From Podocnemis expansa (lineage: Eukaryota > Chordata > Testudines > Podocnemididae): DNA of 64,000 nt. Shown here in pieces: positions 24,001-37,603 of the stretch (position 1 is the first letter of the stretch; every line of letters begins with the position of its first letter). The translations under genes and the position numbers were made by a program. The notes beneath the pieces are model-generated. The model was not told the DNA's origin. It was given only the letters and a program-made list of their open reading frames with translations, and made no database searches. The DNA is taken from assembly GCA_007922195.1 (NCBI GenBank), contig ML682090.1, positions 1,409,389 to 1,473,388 on the forward strand, written 5' to 3'.

Positions 24001-27000
24001 TAAGGGGCTCTTCAGTCTAGCAGAGAAAGGTCTAATATGAGCCAATGGCTGGAAGTTGTAGCTAGATAAATTCAGACTAGAAATAAGATGTACATTTTCA
24101 ACAGGGAGAGTAATTAATCTTTGGAACAGCTCATCAAGGGCTGGGATTAATTCTCCATCACTGGCACCTTTTAAATCAAGGTTAGCTGTTTTTCGACAAG
24201 ATCTATTTGGAAGAAGTTCTATGGCCTGTGGTCATCTAGTTTGACCTCCTGGTTCTTGGTTATGGCACCTCTGTCTCTTTGAGTTCCTCTTCCCACAGTA
24301 AAGTCTCCAACCTGCTACATCCTGGTCCTGGTGATGCTTCCCGCGTCGGTGATGCTTTCTGAGCTTTGCATGTTTTGTGTGTGGCCTTCTGACTGTAACC
24401 TGTAATTCAGGTATTGTAAAGCTATTTCACTGCAACCGATTCATTGTTAAAATTACTCACTGGCTGACTGATGTGGTCTCATCATTTTGCCTCCATCTGG
24501 CAAGTCTCAGATTGGAAGCTCTTTGGCATAAGGCCTATCTCTTTGTTCTGGTTTTGTATAGCATCTAGCTTGGCTCATGACTAGGCCACCGGGACACAGT
24601 CGCCATACAGAAGCCTGGAGTTCTGAGAATGTAATTTTGTGGCTGAAAAATTGGTTTGGCACTTATAATTTTTCAGTGGAGAATTAACTGCACCTCCCTC
24701 CAGAAGGAGAATGTGGCAAGTCAGCCCCAGAACTTAGCATGGGATGCAGACTAGGACCCTTCCTGTTAGCCCCTGCAGGCTGTGTGTTAGATGGCTTGGT
24801 GCACAGAGCAGCTCTCTGGGCCTGGTTGAGGGGTGAGTGATTCCAGGCTGAAAGAACCGAGGGGCACATGAGTGGAGATTGAATCTGTGCTCCGGCTTGC
24901 CCCGAGCAACAGCCTGGCCAAGAGCAGCCACCAGCTCTTTCCACACACCCTCCTGGAAGAGCCACCGCCCTGGATTTAATGTTAAAGACAGAACGAGAGT
25001 TTTCTATCGAACGCTGCTGCCAGGGAGTCTCTGGAAAGTGATGTGAAGGGTACGGTGGGGGTGCAGAGCCCGAGGAGAGCGCGTCAGCCTCCTGGGAGGA
25101 GTGACTCAGCAGGAGGTGGGGGGGCCATTCATCCTTTTCATAGGCTGCTGGTGGAGAGTGGAGCTGGGCACGTTGCTGTTGGGGTTTTGGCCCACATGGG
25201 TGGAAGGATATTTCTTTCCTCCTGGCTGGGCTGAGAAGCCTGAGTGACTGTGTGGGCGTTGGGATTCAGCTGCCCAAGCCACTGTGTAATCCCTGGGGCG
25301 AGGAATCAGGATTGCGCTAATTATGCAGGTTGACAGCTGCCATCTCCAGGGCGCGAACCTACCACTTCTGAGTCCTGTCCCCTCCCTCTCCCCTGTCACA
25401 TTGGGGCTGCAGCCTCTGCTGAAGTGATTAGTCACTTCCGCTACCTTCTGAAGCCCACTGAGCGGCTGCTCAGAGCTGCCCCATGATGTGGCTCCCCCCT
25501 CCATGTCGCCATCTTCTCTGTGTTTGCATTAGCTGGGTTGTCTCCCTTGTCTCCCCCACGCTCTGTCTCCCAAATCAACCCTTCAGCCTGATCCCATCCC
25601 TCCCGGTCCCTTCAGTCTCCCCCTATGTTCACCCTACTTTTCAGCGTCATTGAAATACCTCCAGCACCCCTCCCTTCCTCCCTACGTTCAACCTTGCATC
25701 AGGCTGCAGTTCTCCTGCATCCTTATCTGCCCCAACTCAACCCCATAGCACTACAGGAACCTTCCCCGCAACCTCCCTTGGTACTCGACCCCACCCCCAT
25801 CACTCCCCCTTTCCGTTTTTCGCATTCCCCTGCCTTTCTGCTCAGCTCCCAATGCCCCACATTGGGTTGGAGGCGGCTCTGTGTACTGGTCATTAGTTAA
25901 GGCCATGCGTGTGTTTTCCCTTGCACCCTGTCTTCCAGCAAAAGAGCAGTGTGGCAAGAAATCCACCACCTGCCACTGGGACAGCTTGGGAGATCACAGC
26001 CCAGTTGGAGAGATGAGTCTGGGGCCACCCTTGCACCTCCATGGTCAGGGCAGGCGGTGTGGAGGGGAGCCCCACAGGGCCAGCAGCTGGAAGAGGGATG
26101 GGCAGCCTGCTATAGGAGGGATCAGTTTTCATTGCAGATGAGCCTTGACTTCATTGGGTTTGGGATTCAGATACAGCAGGACTGCTGGGTCCTATTCCCA
26201 GTGCTGGGAGGGGAGTGGGGTTTAGTGGGTAGAGCAGGGAGGCTGGACATCAGGAGCCCTGGGTCCTATGTCCTATCCCCAGTTCAGGGAGGAGACTGTG
26301 GTCTAGTGGGTAGAATGACGGATGAGGCCCAGGACTCTCGTAGGAGCTTGGGGTCTAGTGATTAGGTCAGGGGCTTGAGTGTAGAACCTAGAGTCCTGAC
26401 TCTTCTTCCGCATGTTTTAATCAGCAGACGATGTGGCCGCCTAGAAGCTGATGTGCTCCCTGCCTCCAGCGCCTGCTGCCCGGCCCCTGCCCACACATGC
26501 TCTGCTGAGCCCTGAGTGACCACAGTGGCCGGGAGGTGCTCTAGGAGCCTGCGTTACTGCTGACGGGTGCCGCTCTGTTTGCTGTGTCCCTCCAGGCCTC
26601 ATCGTCTACCTGGGCATGATGGTGGGAGCTTTCCTATGGGGTGGCCTGGCAGATCGGATCGGTCGACGGCAGTGCCTCCTGATCTCTCTCTCCGTCAACA
26701 GCGTCTTCGCCTTCTTCTCCTCCTTTGTGCAGGGTTATGGCACCTTCCTCTTCTGCAGGCTGCTCTCTGGAGTGGGGTGAGAGAAGCTGGCTGGGTTCCT
26801 ACTCGCTGGTCTTGACTGTTCTGGCAGGAGGGTAACGTGTTCACACCTGTGGGTGGGATCTGATCCCCAAGGGGCAGGGTGCCCACCAGGAAAGTCTACC
26901 TCTGGCTGTGCCACGACTGAGTTGTTTGCCAGCTCTAATGCCCCACGTGTGTAGGCATAGTGGAAAATACAAGGGGAAACCCCATTCCTTGGGGTTTTTA

Positions 27001-30000
27001 GTGTTATTGTTGTCTCCTCTGGGCCAGATCAAAACTTGGATTGCCTGGTCTGGTTGGATAAGTGAGGCAGCACTGGGTTGATGGTGTCTGAAGAGACAGA
27101 GTTAGGGAGACGTGGGGCTGGAGTGGGTCTCAGGGAGGAGGTAGTGAGGTCTTAGCAGACAGGCCAGAGACTTGTGACATTATGACAGAGGGTGAGAAAG
27201 TGGCAAAATGGGTCAGTGGTCAAAGAGGTAGCAAAGGGTGTGATGCCAATAAGGTCTGAACGAAGACGGCAGGAGGTGGAGACACCAGCCTCGATGGACT
27301 GGTGGGGTGGTTTGAGCCGGAAGGGAAATATCCTGGGATAGCCTGTAATACTTTCCATCTGCCATTTCTGGCCAAGGACATCGCTGCTAGATTCTCACCT
27401 CCTCCGCTTTGTCTGACAGTCACAGCTCAGCACCTGCTGGTTTAGCCAGGAGACTTCATCCCCTGCTAGGGTCCCACTTCAAATCCTTTCTGTTCACAGA
27501 GGTAGACTCTGACTGGGGGATGAAAGGTACCCACTCATATAGAAGCTGTAACTTGTCCACAGATCAGTAGCTGACTCAGGAAACCTGGCTCCCTTCCTTC
27601 TCCTCTAACCCCTAAGCTCTCTTCTCCCAATGGGTTGAAGTAGTCACTTTGCCTGACCAAGCTAGGCCCACATCTGGGCAGGAAACAAGGTATGGCAAAG
27701 AATTGAGATGTTAAGGACAGCATGCACTCCTGAATTCCCCTCCTCTGAGAGCATATGGCACTACCTGGAATCTGCAAGCGAGAAACCACTGGTAATTATG
27801 GTCATTAAGAGCAGGCTTCACTACGGCTGAGAAAAGGAGCATCCCAACCCAGCACCAGAATCTGGTCAGGTGGTGAAAGCAGCCTCAGTTTAGGCAATAC
27901 GGATGGCTGTGCAATGGATGTGGAACAAAAGCCTATCTGGGATCTCTTCCCTCTTTTCCAAACCCACCTCCTTCCCTCCCAGGCAAACTCACGATTCATT
28001 TAGCCCAGGAGTGGGGATGAGTCCTTCCTGACCTTCCCAGTTGAGGATGAGTTTAGATCCTGAAGAATAAGCCTCACCATCCCTTGCAGCTCTCTCCAAG
28101 TAGAAGCTGTTCTAACCCATGTTTTCTTTCTCCCTTTCCCAGCATTGGGGGTTCAATCCCCATTGTCTTCTCCTACTTCTCAGAGTTCCTAGCTCAGGAG
28201 AAGCGAGGAGAGCATCTGAGCTGGCTCTGTATGTTCTGGATGATTGGGGGTATCTACGCATCAGCCATGGCTTGGGCCATTATCCCTCACTACGGTAAGA
28301 GAAATGGGGGCCAGCTGGTGTTCCCATCCCCCTTGTGCTTGGGAAGCTACCATGGGCTCTCACCCAGCAAAGACTGTGTCAAAGAATGGATGGGGGAGGG
28401 AAGGTAATGTGGTATGGAGAGAGTAGACTGAAAATTTTCCATCCAACCTGGTTTTTTGACAAAAAAATTAGATTTTCTATTAATTTTTTCCCCCGAGTCT
28501 CTCCTTCCCTCAGAAAATCCCATAGTGTCAAAACTGAAATATTTTGAAATGGAAATACCACTGCAGTGCCTCATGGGAGTTGTCGTTTGAGTGCATCCTG
28601 TCTCCCATTTTCCTCTATGGTCTGGGCTTCCTGGCTGGAATACGGCTCCCATGATGCACCATGGCTAGGGCTTCTGGGGATTTAGCACCTTCCTTTTCCA
28701 AGAGTGGGAGTGGGGGGCTGTGGTGCATTATGGGACATGTAGTGCAGCCAGCCAGCCTAACGAGGCACCCAAACGACAGCTCCCATAAGGCACTGCAGTG
28801 GCATTTCCAAATTGAATCCCTTTGGTTTCAATCTTTCAGTATCATATTTCTGCCGAAAGATCAAAGTTCTCAGGGGGGAAGGGGGCGACCTATATTTGTT
28901 GGACCAGCTTTAGCCCTGTAAGCCCTACCACACAATCTCGGCCTGATTGCCTGTGCCGATTGTGTTCGGTGGATCTTAGCTCAGTCCTCGGAGGATACAC
29001 ACACTCTCTCCTCTTCACACACCCCCATCTGGCAGCCTCAGCAGAGATGTCCAGAGGGGTTCAAGCTGGGCCATGCCACACTGGTAGTACAGGAGGAGAA
29101 GGCATGTGTGCAGGGGGATGCCAATCCTGAAACTGCCTTCACCCATTGGGGACTGCACTGAGTGTGAATGCTGATAGCATGTAGCTCGCAAGTGCATGGG
29201 CCCAGGTGCTTTGTTATGTGCACTAGACTGAACTAATTGCAGGATTTGTAGTTAGAAAAGAAATTTCCTCACTAAGGGGACAAGGGGAGCAGCTTGGGGT
29301 GGCACTTAACCCCCTGAGTGCCAGGCCTTGGGCTTCTCCATCAGTATCACCATGCCAGCAAGGCGGCCAGCCAGCCACTGGGAGATGAGACTGAACCCTT
29401 GCTTTGCTTCTCCCCTACCCCTGACACTCGACCAGTTCCTGTCCCCGCTGTCAGGATAGGAGCTGGCTTGGGTGGGGGAAGGGGGTAGGAAAGGAGGAGA
29501 AGATGCATCTTCTCCACTGCAAAACTGCAGAACGGCCACAGTGGGTCACAGTCAGACCAGTTGTCCTTCTAGCCCAGTATCTTCTGCCTGACACAGTGGC
29601 CAGGGCCAGATGCTTCTGATAATCGGACAACCTTGGCTAATAGACATAGATAGCCCTGCCCTCCAGGAACTTATCTAATTCTTTTCTGAATCCAGTTAAG
29701 CTTTTGGCCTTCACAACATCTCCCGGCAATGTGTTCCACAAGTTGACTGTGTTGTGTGACCGAGTTCTTCCTTTGATTTGTTTTAAACCTGCTGCCTGTT
29801 AATTTAATCTAGTGACTCGTAGTTCTTGTGTCATGTAAGTGGTAAATAGCACTTCCCTGTTAATTTTCTTCACTCCATTCATGGTTTTATAACCTTCATC
29901 ATATCCCTCCTTGGTTATCTCTTTTCTAAGAGGAACAGTCCCAGGCTTTTTAATCTCTTCTCGTCTGGTAGCTAGATGATCACACTGGTCCCTTCTGACC

Positions 30001-33000
30001 TTACAGTCTATGAGTCTGAGCTGTTCCATCCCCCTGATCATTTTCACTGCCCTTCTCTGCACATTTTCCAAGTCTTCTATATTTTTTTGAGATGAAGTGA
30101 CCAGAAGTGCATGCAGTCTTCAAGGGTTGAGTGTATCATGGCTTTATATAGAAGCATTGTGATATTTTGTGGCTTATTATCAATGGTTTCTACATTCAGT
30201 TCGCTTTTTAAATTGCTGCAGCACACCAAGCAGAGGTTTTCAGCAAACCTTCCACAAAGATCGCTTTCTTGAGTGGTAACACTAATTTAGACCCCATCAT
30301 GTACTCTGTATTGTTGGGATTCTGTTTTCCAATGTACATTCTTTTGCACTTTTCCGCACTGAATTTCACCTGCCACCTTGTTGCTTGGTCACCCAGTTTA
30401 CTGAGGGCCTTTATAATTCTTGGCAGTTAGCTTTGGATTTACCTCTCCTGAGTTTTACTACATCTCACTCCCTCTTTCTTGTTTTTGTGCTCCTCTTCTT
30501 TCATGCCTCCATTTTGTCCTTTCCCACCTCTCCACCGCAGGCTGGAGTTTCCAGATGGGTTCTGCATACCAGTTTCACAGCTGGAGGGTCTTTGTCCTGG
30601 TCTGCGCCTTCCCCTCTGTATTCGCTATTGGTGCACTCACCACCATGCCAGAGAGCCCTCGCTTCTTCCTGGAGGTAAAGGCCTCATGGTTGGGTGGGGG
30701 GAGCAGGTCAGAAATGACTACTCCGTGCATGGGGCCTGGGTGGCTGGGATCCACTGGCTCCACTCCAGCCTCCTACAGCAGAAACTCAAGAGTGGCCAGG
30801 AGCAGCCTTCAGATATGGGATTTCAGGGTCACAGCCCCCAAAGCTACCAATGAACCCCCCTCTTTGTCATCAGTCTTCACAGTGAGCATGGCCCCAGAAC
30901 TCAGTCCTCCCTCCCCCTGCCCCTAATGGGGGTGATGCTCGCAGGAAGTGGCACAGAGAGCGCCCTGTGGGGGCAACAGCTCTGGTATCCAGGATCTGTT
31001 GGTTCAGCCCCTTTATCCGCAGCCTGGAGCAGGGCTGGTGTATGGTGCATCCCATAGATCTGCTGGTTGCTAGACATGGGCATTGGGTGATGCCCTCATG
31101 CACAGGTGAGGAGGGGCAGGGGGATGCAGAGGAGGAAGGAAGGGCTGTTCTGGTGGCAGTGGTGGAGTTTATGCATGATACCTGGAGAGCAGCAACACGT
31201 GGCTCAGGGAGGCAGGCATGAGGGACAGGGAGACTGTGCTGGTGTGAGGGGCAGGGTGCCTAGGTGATCTGACCCTAATTCTTAGGGGGATCTCCTGCAT
31301 GGCTGGTCTCCCTGCAAGCCAGGATGCTCTGGAAAGGGTGGGGTGGTGCCCTCGAAAGCTGAGTAGCAGTACCCCAAGATACTTGGGTGCCAAGTACCAG
31401 GTCTCTGGAGGAGCTGACCGTGGGGGAGGGCAGCCCACCCCACACCTCCCACCCCATGCTACCCTCTGCAGGGCAGTGTGGTCAGTAATGGCCTCGGGTT
31501 TTGTCTTACAGAACGGGAAGCATGACGAGGCCTGGATGGTGCTAAAGCAGGTTCATGACACCAACATGCGAGCCAAGGGCCATCCTGAGAGGGTATTCTC
31601 GGTAAGAGCCACTTGGGGATTCTCAGCCCTCAGAGAAGAGGGGAGATGTTTAGGCTAGAGGAGAGGGGTGTGCAAAGTGAAAGTGCTTCCCAGGGGGGAT
31701 GAAGGAGAGTGTTGTGGGTAGGACAGTGGGCTGGGAGTCAGGAGACCTGGGTTTTATTCCTGACTCTCCTGCCAAGTGTGGACAAATCACTCCTTGCTCC
31801 TGGGCTCCTCACCTTTACATAATAACAATAATTCCTAGCTCTTTCCAGCAGAAGATCACAGAGCTGGCCAGCATCCTTGTCCCCATTTCACAGCTAGGGA
31901 AACTGAGGTACAGTGTGGGAAAGCAACCTGCCCATGGACATCCCATGTATCGATAGCAGAGTTGGGAATAGAATGGGAGTCCCAGCCCAGGTGTCTGTCC
32001 TCCTGTGTGAGTGAGAGTCTAAAGCTCACTTCTGGATTGTGAGGCGAGCATGGCACTGAAGGATAGGGGCCCCATGGGGGGTCATTAATACTGATTTTTG
32101 TTTGAAACAATTTCTGTGGCCCCCTGAGTATTGGAGTCCCTGCCCCTTGGGCCAGCAGCAAGGATAGAACCTGGCATCTTTTATGCCAAAGCACAGACCT
32201 GGCCCCCAACTCCCTGAGCTAAAGGAGTATCTCCACTACTTGATAGTAGTCACAGGCTATTATCTTCTACATAGGCCAGTTGCTAGAGAAGGTGATGTGG
32301 CAGGCTGGGCCAGCATCCAATATTTAGGCCAGGATTTCCAAAGAGACCTGGAAACTCAGCTCCCGCTTGGAGCCCATGAGAATCTGAGCCCTGGGATGGG
32401 ATGTATGCTGTCAGCAGCTGCCCACTGCAGTAGATGGGGCAAAGAGGGGCATGGCATCTTGGATAAGGGGGCTGGGGGTGCTGGGAGAGGGTGCAGTGAT
32501 GAGGCAGAGGAGGTGGTGAGTGGGGACTGAGGGAGAATGTGAAAATGGGGAGCTGAGAAGGCAACAAAGGGGGGGGAGAAGAGGGGGTATGAGACAAGGT
32601 GATTCGGGATGGGAGAAGTACTGTGGAAGCAGCCTGACTCTGAATCCTGGAGAGATTGCCTGCTGGTTTGGTGGCAAGGCCGAAAGTCAGTGGTGAGGTC
32701 CTGGCTTTTCTGTCCATGCTGCAGAGGAGTCATGGAGTAACCATCCAGCAGAGGCAGAGATCAGGGGGCAACCTGGCACTGACTCTCCTTGTATGAGGTT
32801 ATAGGTCTTTGGCTGGTCTGAGGCTCCAGGCTAGAGGGGATGGACCAGCTGGCATCTTTGCCCTCTAAGCATCCTACTCCTCTGCTACCTATTTATCCCT
32901 GTCTTGCTGTGTCTGGTGTCAGGGGCCTCCCGCATGCAAAGGGATGTTCCTGTTCTGCACCATGCTGTCTACAACCTCCTCATCCCTCCTTCCTTGCAGG

Positions 33001-36000
33001 TTACCCACATCAAAACCATCAAGCAGGAGGACGAGCTGATCGAAATCCAGTCAGACACTGGCACCTGGTACCGGCGCTGGATGGTTCGGATCCTAAACCT
33101 CTCACAGCAGGTAGGGGGCGGCCCCGGGCTGACAGGGATGTGGAGACTGGGATTCAGGTCAGAGGATGGCTCCACTCAGCCACAATTCTCCCCAGCATAG
33201 CTGGGTGCTTGTATGAGGCCCCCCCAAGAGACAGCTGGCCCCGTGTGCTGGGCTGGGCCTGGGAGAGAGGCAGGGTCCTCCTGGATTCCTCCTGCCCAGG
33301 TGACCACCTTTATCTGGACGTACCATGCAGCCTCACAGCTTGGCAAGGAGCTGCAGCACCACCCTTTGAGGGTCCAAGATCAAAGCTGACACCTCCTTAC
33401 AAGAGGAAGGCGATTTACCTATCCACCAACACTAGCTTCCTTTGCCTCCTGCTGGCCTCTCCCTTGGCCAGGGCACTGCTCCCAGCCCTGGAGTTGTTTC
33501 CAAGCTCAGCTGCTCCATGGACACTGGTTCTTTGGCAACCTGGGCTGGGTCCCAGTCCCCCCAGGAGATGATTCGAGACTGGATTTTACTTAGCAGCCAA
33601 GCTTGGCTCCACAACAGACCCCCAGAGCACGACTGCAGTGGGGAGGTTGTCTCCAGATAGACATAAACAGACACAGACGCCACCCCTGTCCCCCACACAC
33701 AGTGCAGGCATTGGCTTTCTGGGCCAGGGGATGTTCGATGAAGCCTTCTCTGTGGCACTGCAGTTGGGACTGCTGCATCATACAAACTAGCATGGCTGTG
33801 TCTGGGATCTCCCCCTAGCTCCCTGTCCGTGGCCTTCCCGGGGAGCCACCCTGAGCTGGAACAATTTGTTCTGATGGGCTCCAGCTGAGCTTCTTGGCCC
33901 AGCCTAAGGCTATCGCTGCCTCCGTGCAGCAGGGCAGGGGACGTGAATGAGGCCAGTTGGGTCTCCAGGGATGGGCCCCTGCTTTGTGTGGCATCCCAAG
34001 TCCAATGACTGGATTAAGGGTCAGTTGGTGACCCAAATGCGGTAGTGCTCCCTGTGAAGATCAACGGGGGTTCCTGGAGGCCTGGGGTCTGCACTCCAAT
34101 CCTCTCTGTGCTCAGGCCAGCTCCTCTGTTCACCCCCGTCCATGTACATGCATCAGCTGTTCCCCTCCTCTGCTATATTTCCCTCCATCGCTCCCTCTCT
34201 CCCCACCCATCCCTTCTGCTGCCATCTTCCTTCTACCTGTCTCTCCTCTCTTCACTTCTTAGGTCTTTCTGCCCTCCCCACCCTCATCCTGGCTGCTTCT
34301 GCTGGGACCCGAGCATATCCCCATCCTTGCTGATGTCCACAGGGCTGCCGTGGCGGGCGGCAAACAATCCTTTCATCCTTCCTGCCTGTCTCTCTCCTCC
34401 AGGTCTGGAACAACTTCCAGCAGTGCTTTGCTCCTGAATACCGGCGTGTCACCCTCATGATGATGGCAGTGTGGTTCACCATGTCCTTCAGGTGGGATGG
34501 GCACTGGGTTCTGGGGGTAGGGTTGGCAAGGGGCTGAAGAGGTGGTAGCATTTAGCCTGGGTGATTTCTTGAGTCTGTTTCTTCCCCAGAGACAAGAGTG
34601 TAACCAAGGAGTCATGACTCCTGGCTCCATCTGTATTCTAATCCCTACGCCCCCCTTCCCCACGCAGAGCTGGGAACAGAAACCTGGAGTCCTGGCTTCC
34701 AGCTCCACCCCTCAACCCCTAGACTCCACTCCCCACAGAGCACTAGCAACAGAGACCAGGAGTCCTGCGTCCCTGTCCGCTGCCCGAACCGCTGCATGTT
34801 TCTGTTAGGGGAGATGGTCACACACTGGCATAGCTCCATGCAGCCTGAGGGGGGGCTTCATAAAATATTGCCATTGGGTAGGGGATAGGCTATGTCATGG
34901 GAAGGGACAAATCTATTGTGGCAGGAGGAGATTCTCCAGGTGCTGGGTATCCATTTTCCCCTGAGCCATTTCAGTGCCTTCTCAGAAGCGGCCCAGCTGT
35001 AGGTTTGATGTCCTGAGGACATCTTTCCAATCCAGAGGGATCACATGCCTTTCTGCTCCTGGTGCCCAGCTTCACATGGGACCTGTCACTCACCCCACTT
35101 CTCCTGAACTCTCTCTGCAGCAGGCAGCACCAATCTGCACTGTGATCAGCAATAAGTCATAATCAGCAGCTTGGCATCCACTGCAGTTGTGGGTTAGGGC
35201 AGGCAGGATAACAGCACTTTCAACCCTCTGGCAGTTCTGAAAAATGGAAGGGGCAGGGGGATTGTTTGGGGTGGAGGAATATGAGCATTGGAGCTGGGAA
35301 AGATGAGTTTGCAGAGATAGGGTGGGGCAGCAGCAGCATTCTCTCTGTGTTGGGAGTTGGGGGGCAGAGAAGGGAGGTGTAATAGTCAAGGAGGGAAGAG
35401 AGGAACAGTCTGATGAAAATTCCAGCACAAACTGATGCAATATTTTCAGGTCCTTAACTCCTTGGGCTGGGTCCTCAGGCAGGGTAGATCCAGGCACTTG
35501 AATGGAACACAGCCGCATGGCGCCAGCTGGGAATCTGAGTCCAGCTGCTTAAAAGTAGTTAGGCACCTGGCTCCCATCGATTTCAGTCTTGCTGGAACTG
35601 TGATTAAATATTTCACTGACTTCTAATGCAAATTGACAAAGATGGGGAGCAATTACTCACATCACAAGGAGAATCAAAGGCCATCAATTTCCACAGCCGC
35701 CCTTCAAGGAAAAATCTGCCTCCTTGCCTTTTTGGGACAAACAAGCTCTGCTACTGATATCACTCACCCGAAGCAGCAGGGAGCCGCTGAAAGCTCTAAT
35801 CAGAAACTGTCTCTCTGCAATTGATCTCTGCAAAGTCCTGTTAATTGCAGTGGGCAGAGAGGAGATTGCCATGGCATTCCTCTCCTGCGATCAGGGTTCT
35901 CCTTGCGGGCGCAAAAGAACATGGGGCTGATGTGGCAATCAGACAAAGCATTTGCCTAGATTAGAGTCTGTTGCTCTTGTGGTAATTCAAGTTAATGGAT

Positions 36001-37561
36001 TGCCAATTAAACAGTAGCAAACTAGTCTCTGGACTCTTCTTCAAAAGCCTGTTACAAGAGAAGTGTGGCCCATTATTGGGATCGCTGGATAATGGCTTCA
36101 TTTGAAGGCAGAGCCTGTCATTCGCAGGGAGTAGCATGCCAGGGATTTGGGTGCTGAGTGCTTGCCACCCCCGGAAATCCAGCCACTGAGCACCTCTGCA
36201 GCAGGGCCACAGGCTGTCATCAGCCTGCTGAAGGGACATCCACATGTGTTCGCTACAGGGGCTGGGCCTCTTTGATGTGACTGGTCAGTTGGGTCACTCT
36301 TATTCGGACGAGCGAATGTAAAGGATCCTGACACAGACACTCTATGAGGGCGATAGTATTAATTTTTGTCAAGGTCAAAATTTCTTGATCAATGTGCAGT
36401 CAGGGTCCAGGGACCAGAGAAAATAATACAAAAATAACAAGAACAAATGTAAATATATAAAAAGATTTCAGGGTCCTTTCAAAAGCATCTGGTAGTCTGA
36501 ATTTGGCCTGAGGCCAGCTTATTGATCACCCCTGCTCTATAGAGTGATTTTAAGATCTCCTTGTGGGGTGAAGAAAGAGGACAGGAGTCAGAGACACCTC
36601 ACCATTACCCTCCAGCCTCCAGTTGTTCAGAGAGGGCAAATCCGCCTCCAGATGGCCACATGCTGACCCAAGCCAAAACTTTGCCAGGACCTGTTGCTTC
36701 CAACAAATGTCCTGGGGTGGTGACAGCAGCTCTTCTGACCCAGATTCTCCTTGGTGATGCACAGAGCGGCCTTGCTTGACTGTAGCTTCCCCGCTCCAGT
36801 GGCAAACATGTGCTTACTCCATCCATTCATCCTTCTGGTTGACATCAAACCAATCAACCCCTGTTTTAATGAAGCAGGATCCTCCGGCGTAGTCTGGCTT
36901 TCCCAGTTCACCCCAGGCCCTAACTAAAAGGTCTAGATGCCAACCACATTCCCCCTGCATCCCCCCAGCCCATCATCCTCCCCCCCAACCACTCCTAGTG
37001 CATTGCTGGGTCTTTCACAGCCCCCCTCCCCACAGCTTGGAGCTAATCAATGCTATGCTTCCTTCCCGGGTGCTATTCACTCAGCGTGGGATCCAAATCG
37101 CTCACAGAATCCACCCTCTTCCTTCCCCTGCCAGCTGTTATTCCCAGAACAGGATTTCACGCTAGGTTTGGCTGCTGTCAGAGAGGCTATGCGGGGAGAT
37201 GTAAAAGAGGGGGCTCCCCTAGGAAGGAGCTGTGCAAAGGGAGATTTGGGCTCTACTAACAATGAAGAGTTTTCTCTGCAACAACACTTGTTAGGCCATG
37301 GAAGAGTTGCCCGTGAAGAGGAGGCGGCATCATCCTAGCTTGAGGAAGTGCCATTTGCCCCCAAGCAGCTCCTTTGACTTTCACAGCCCTGTGCCTGTTG
37401 TGTTTGCCCAGTTTCTTTTCTCTGTCATCTGAGCAATAGCGCTATGTGGCTGGGAGGGTGGGGCTTGTACCAGCAGGTCCTTGTGTCTCAGCCCAAAGCA
37501 GACAGGGTTGGATCGCATCACATAAAACTCTACAGGAACCAGCTGGGGTGTCCAGGAATCC

Positions 37562-37603
<42 letters not shown>

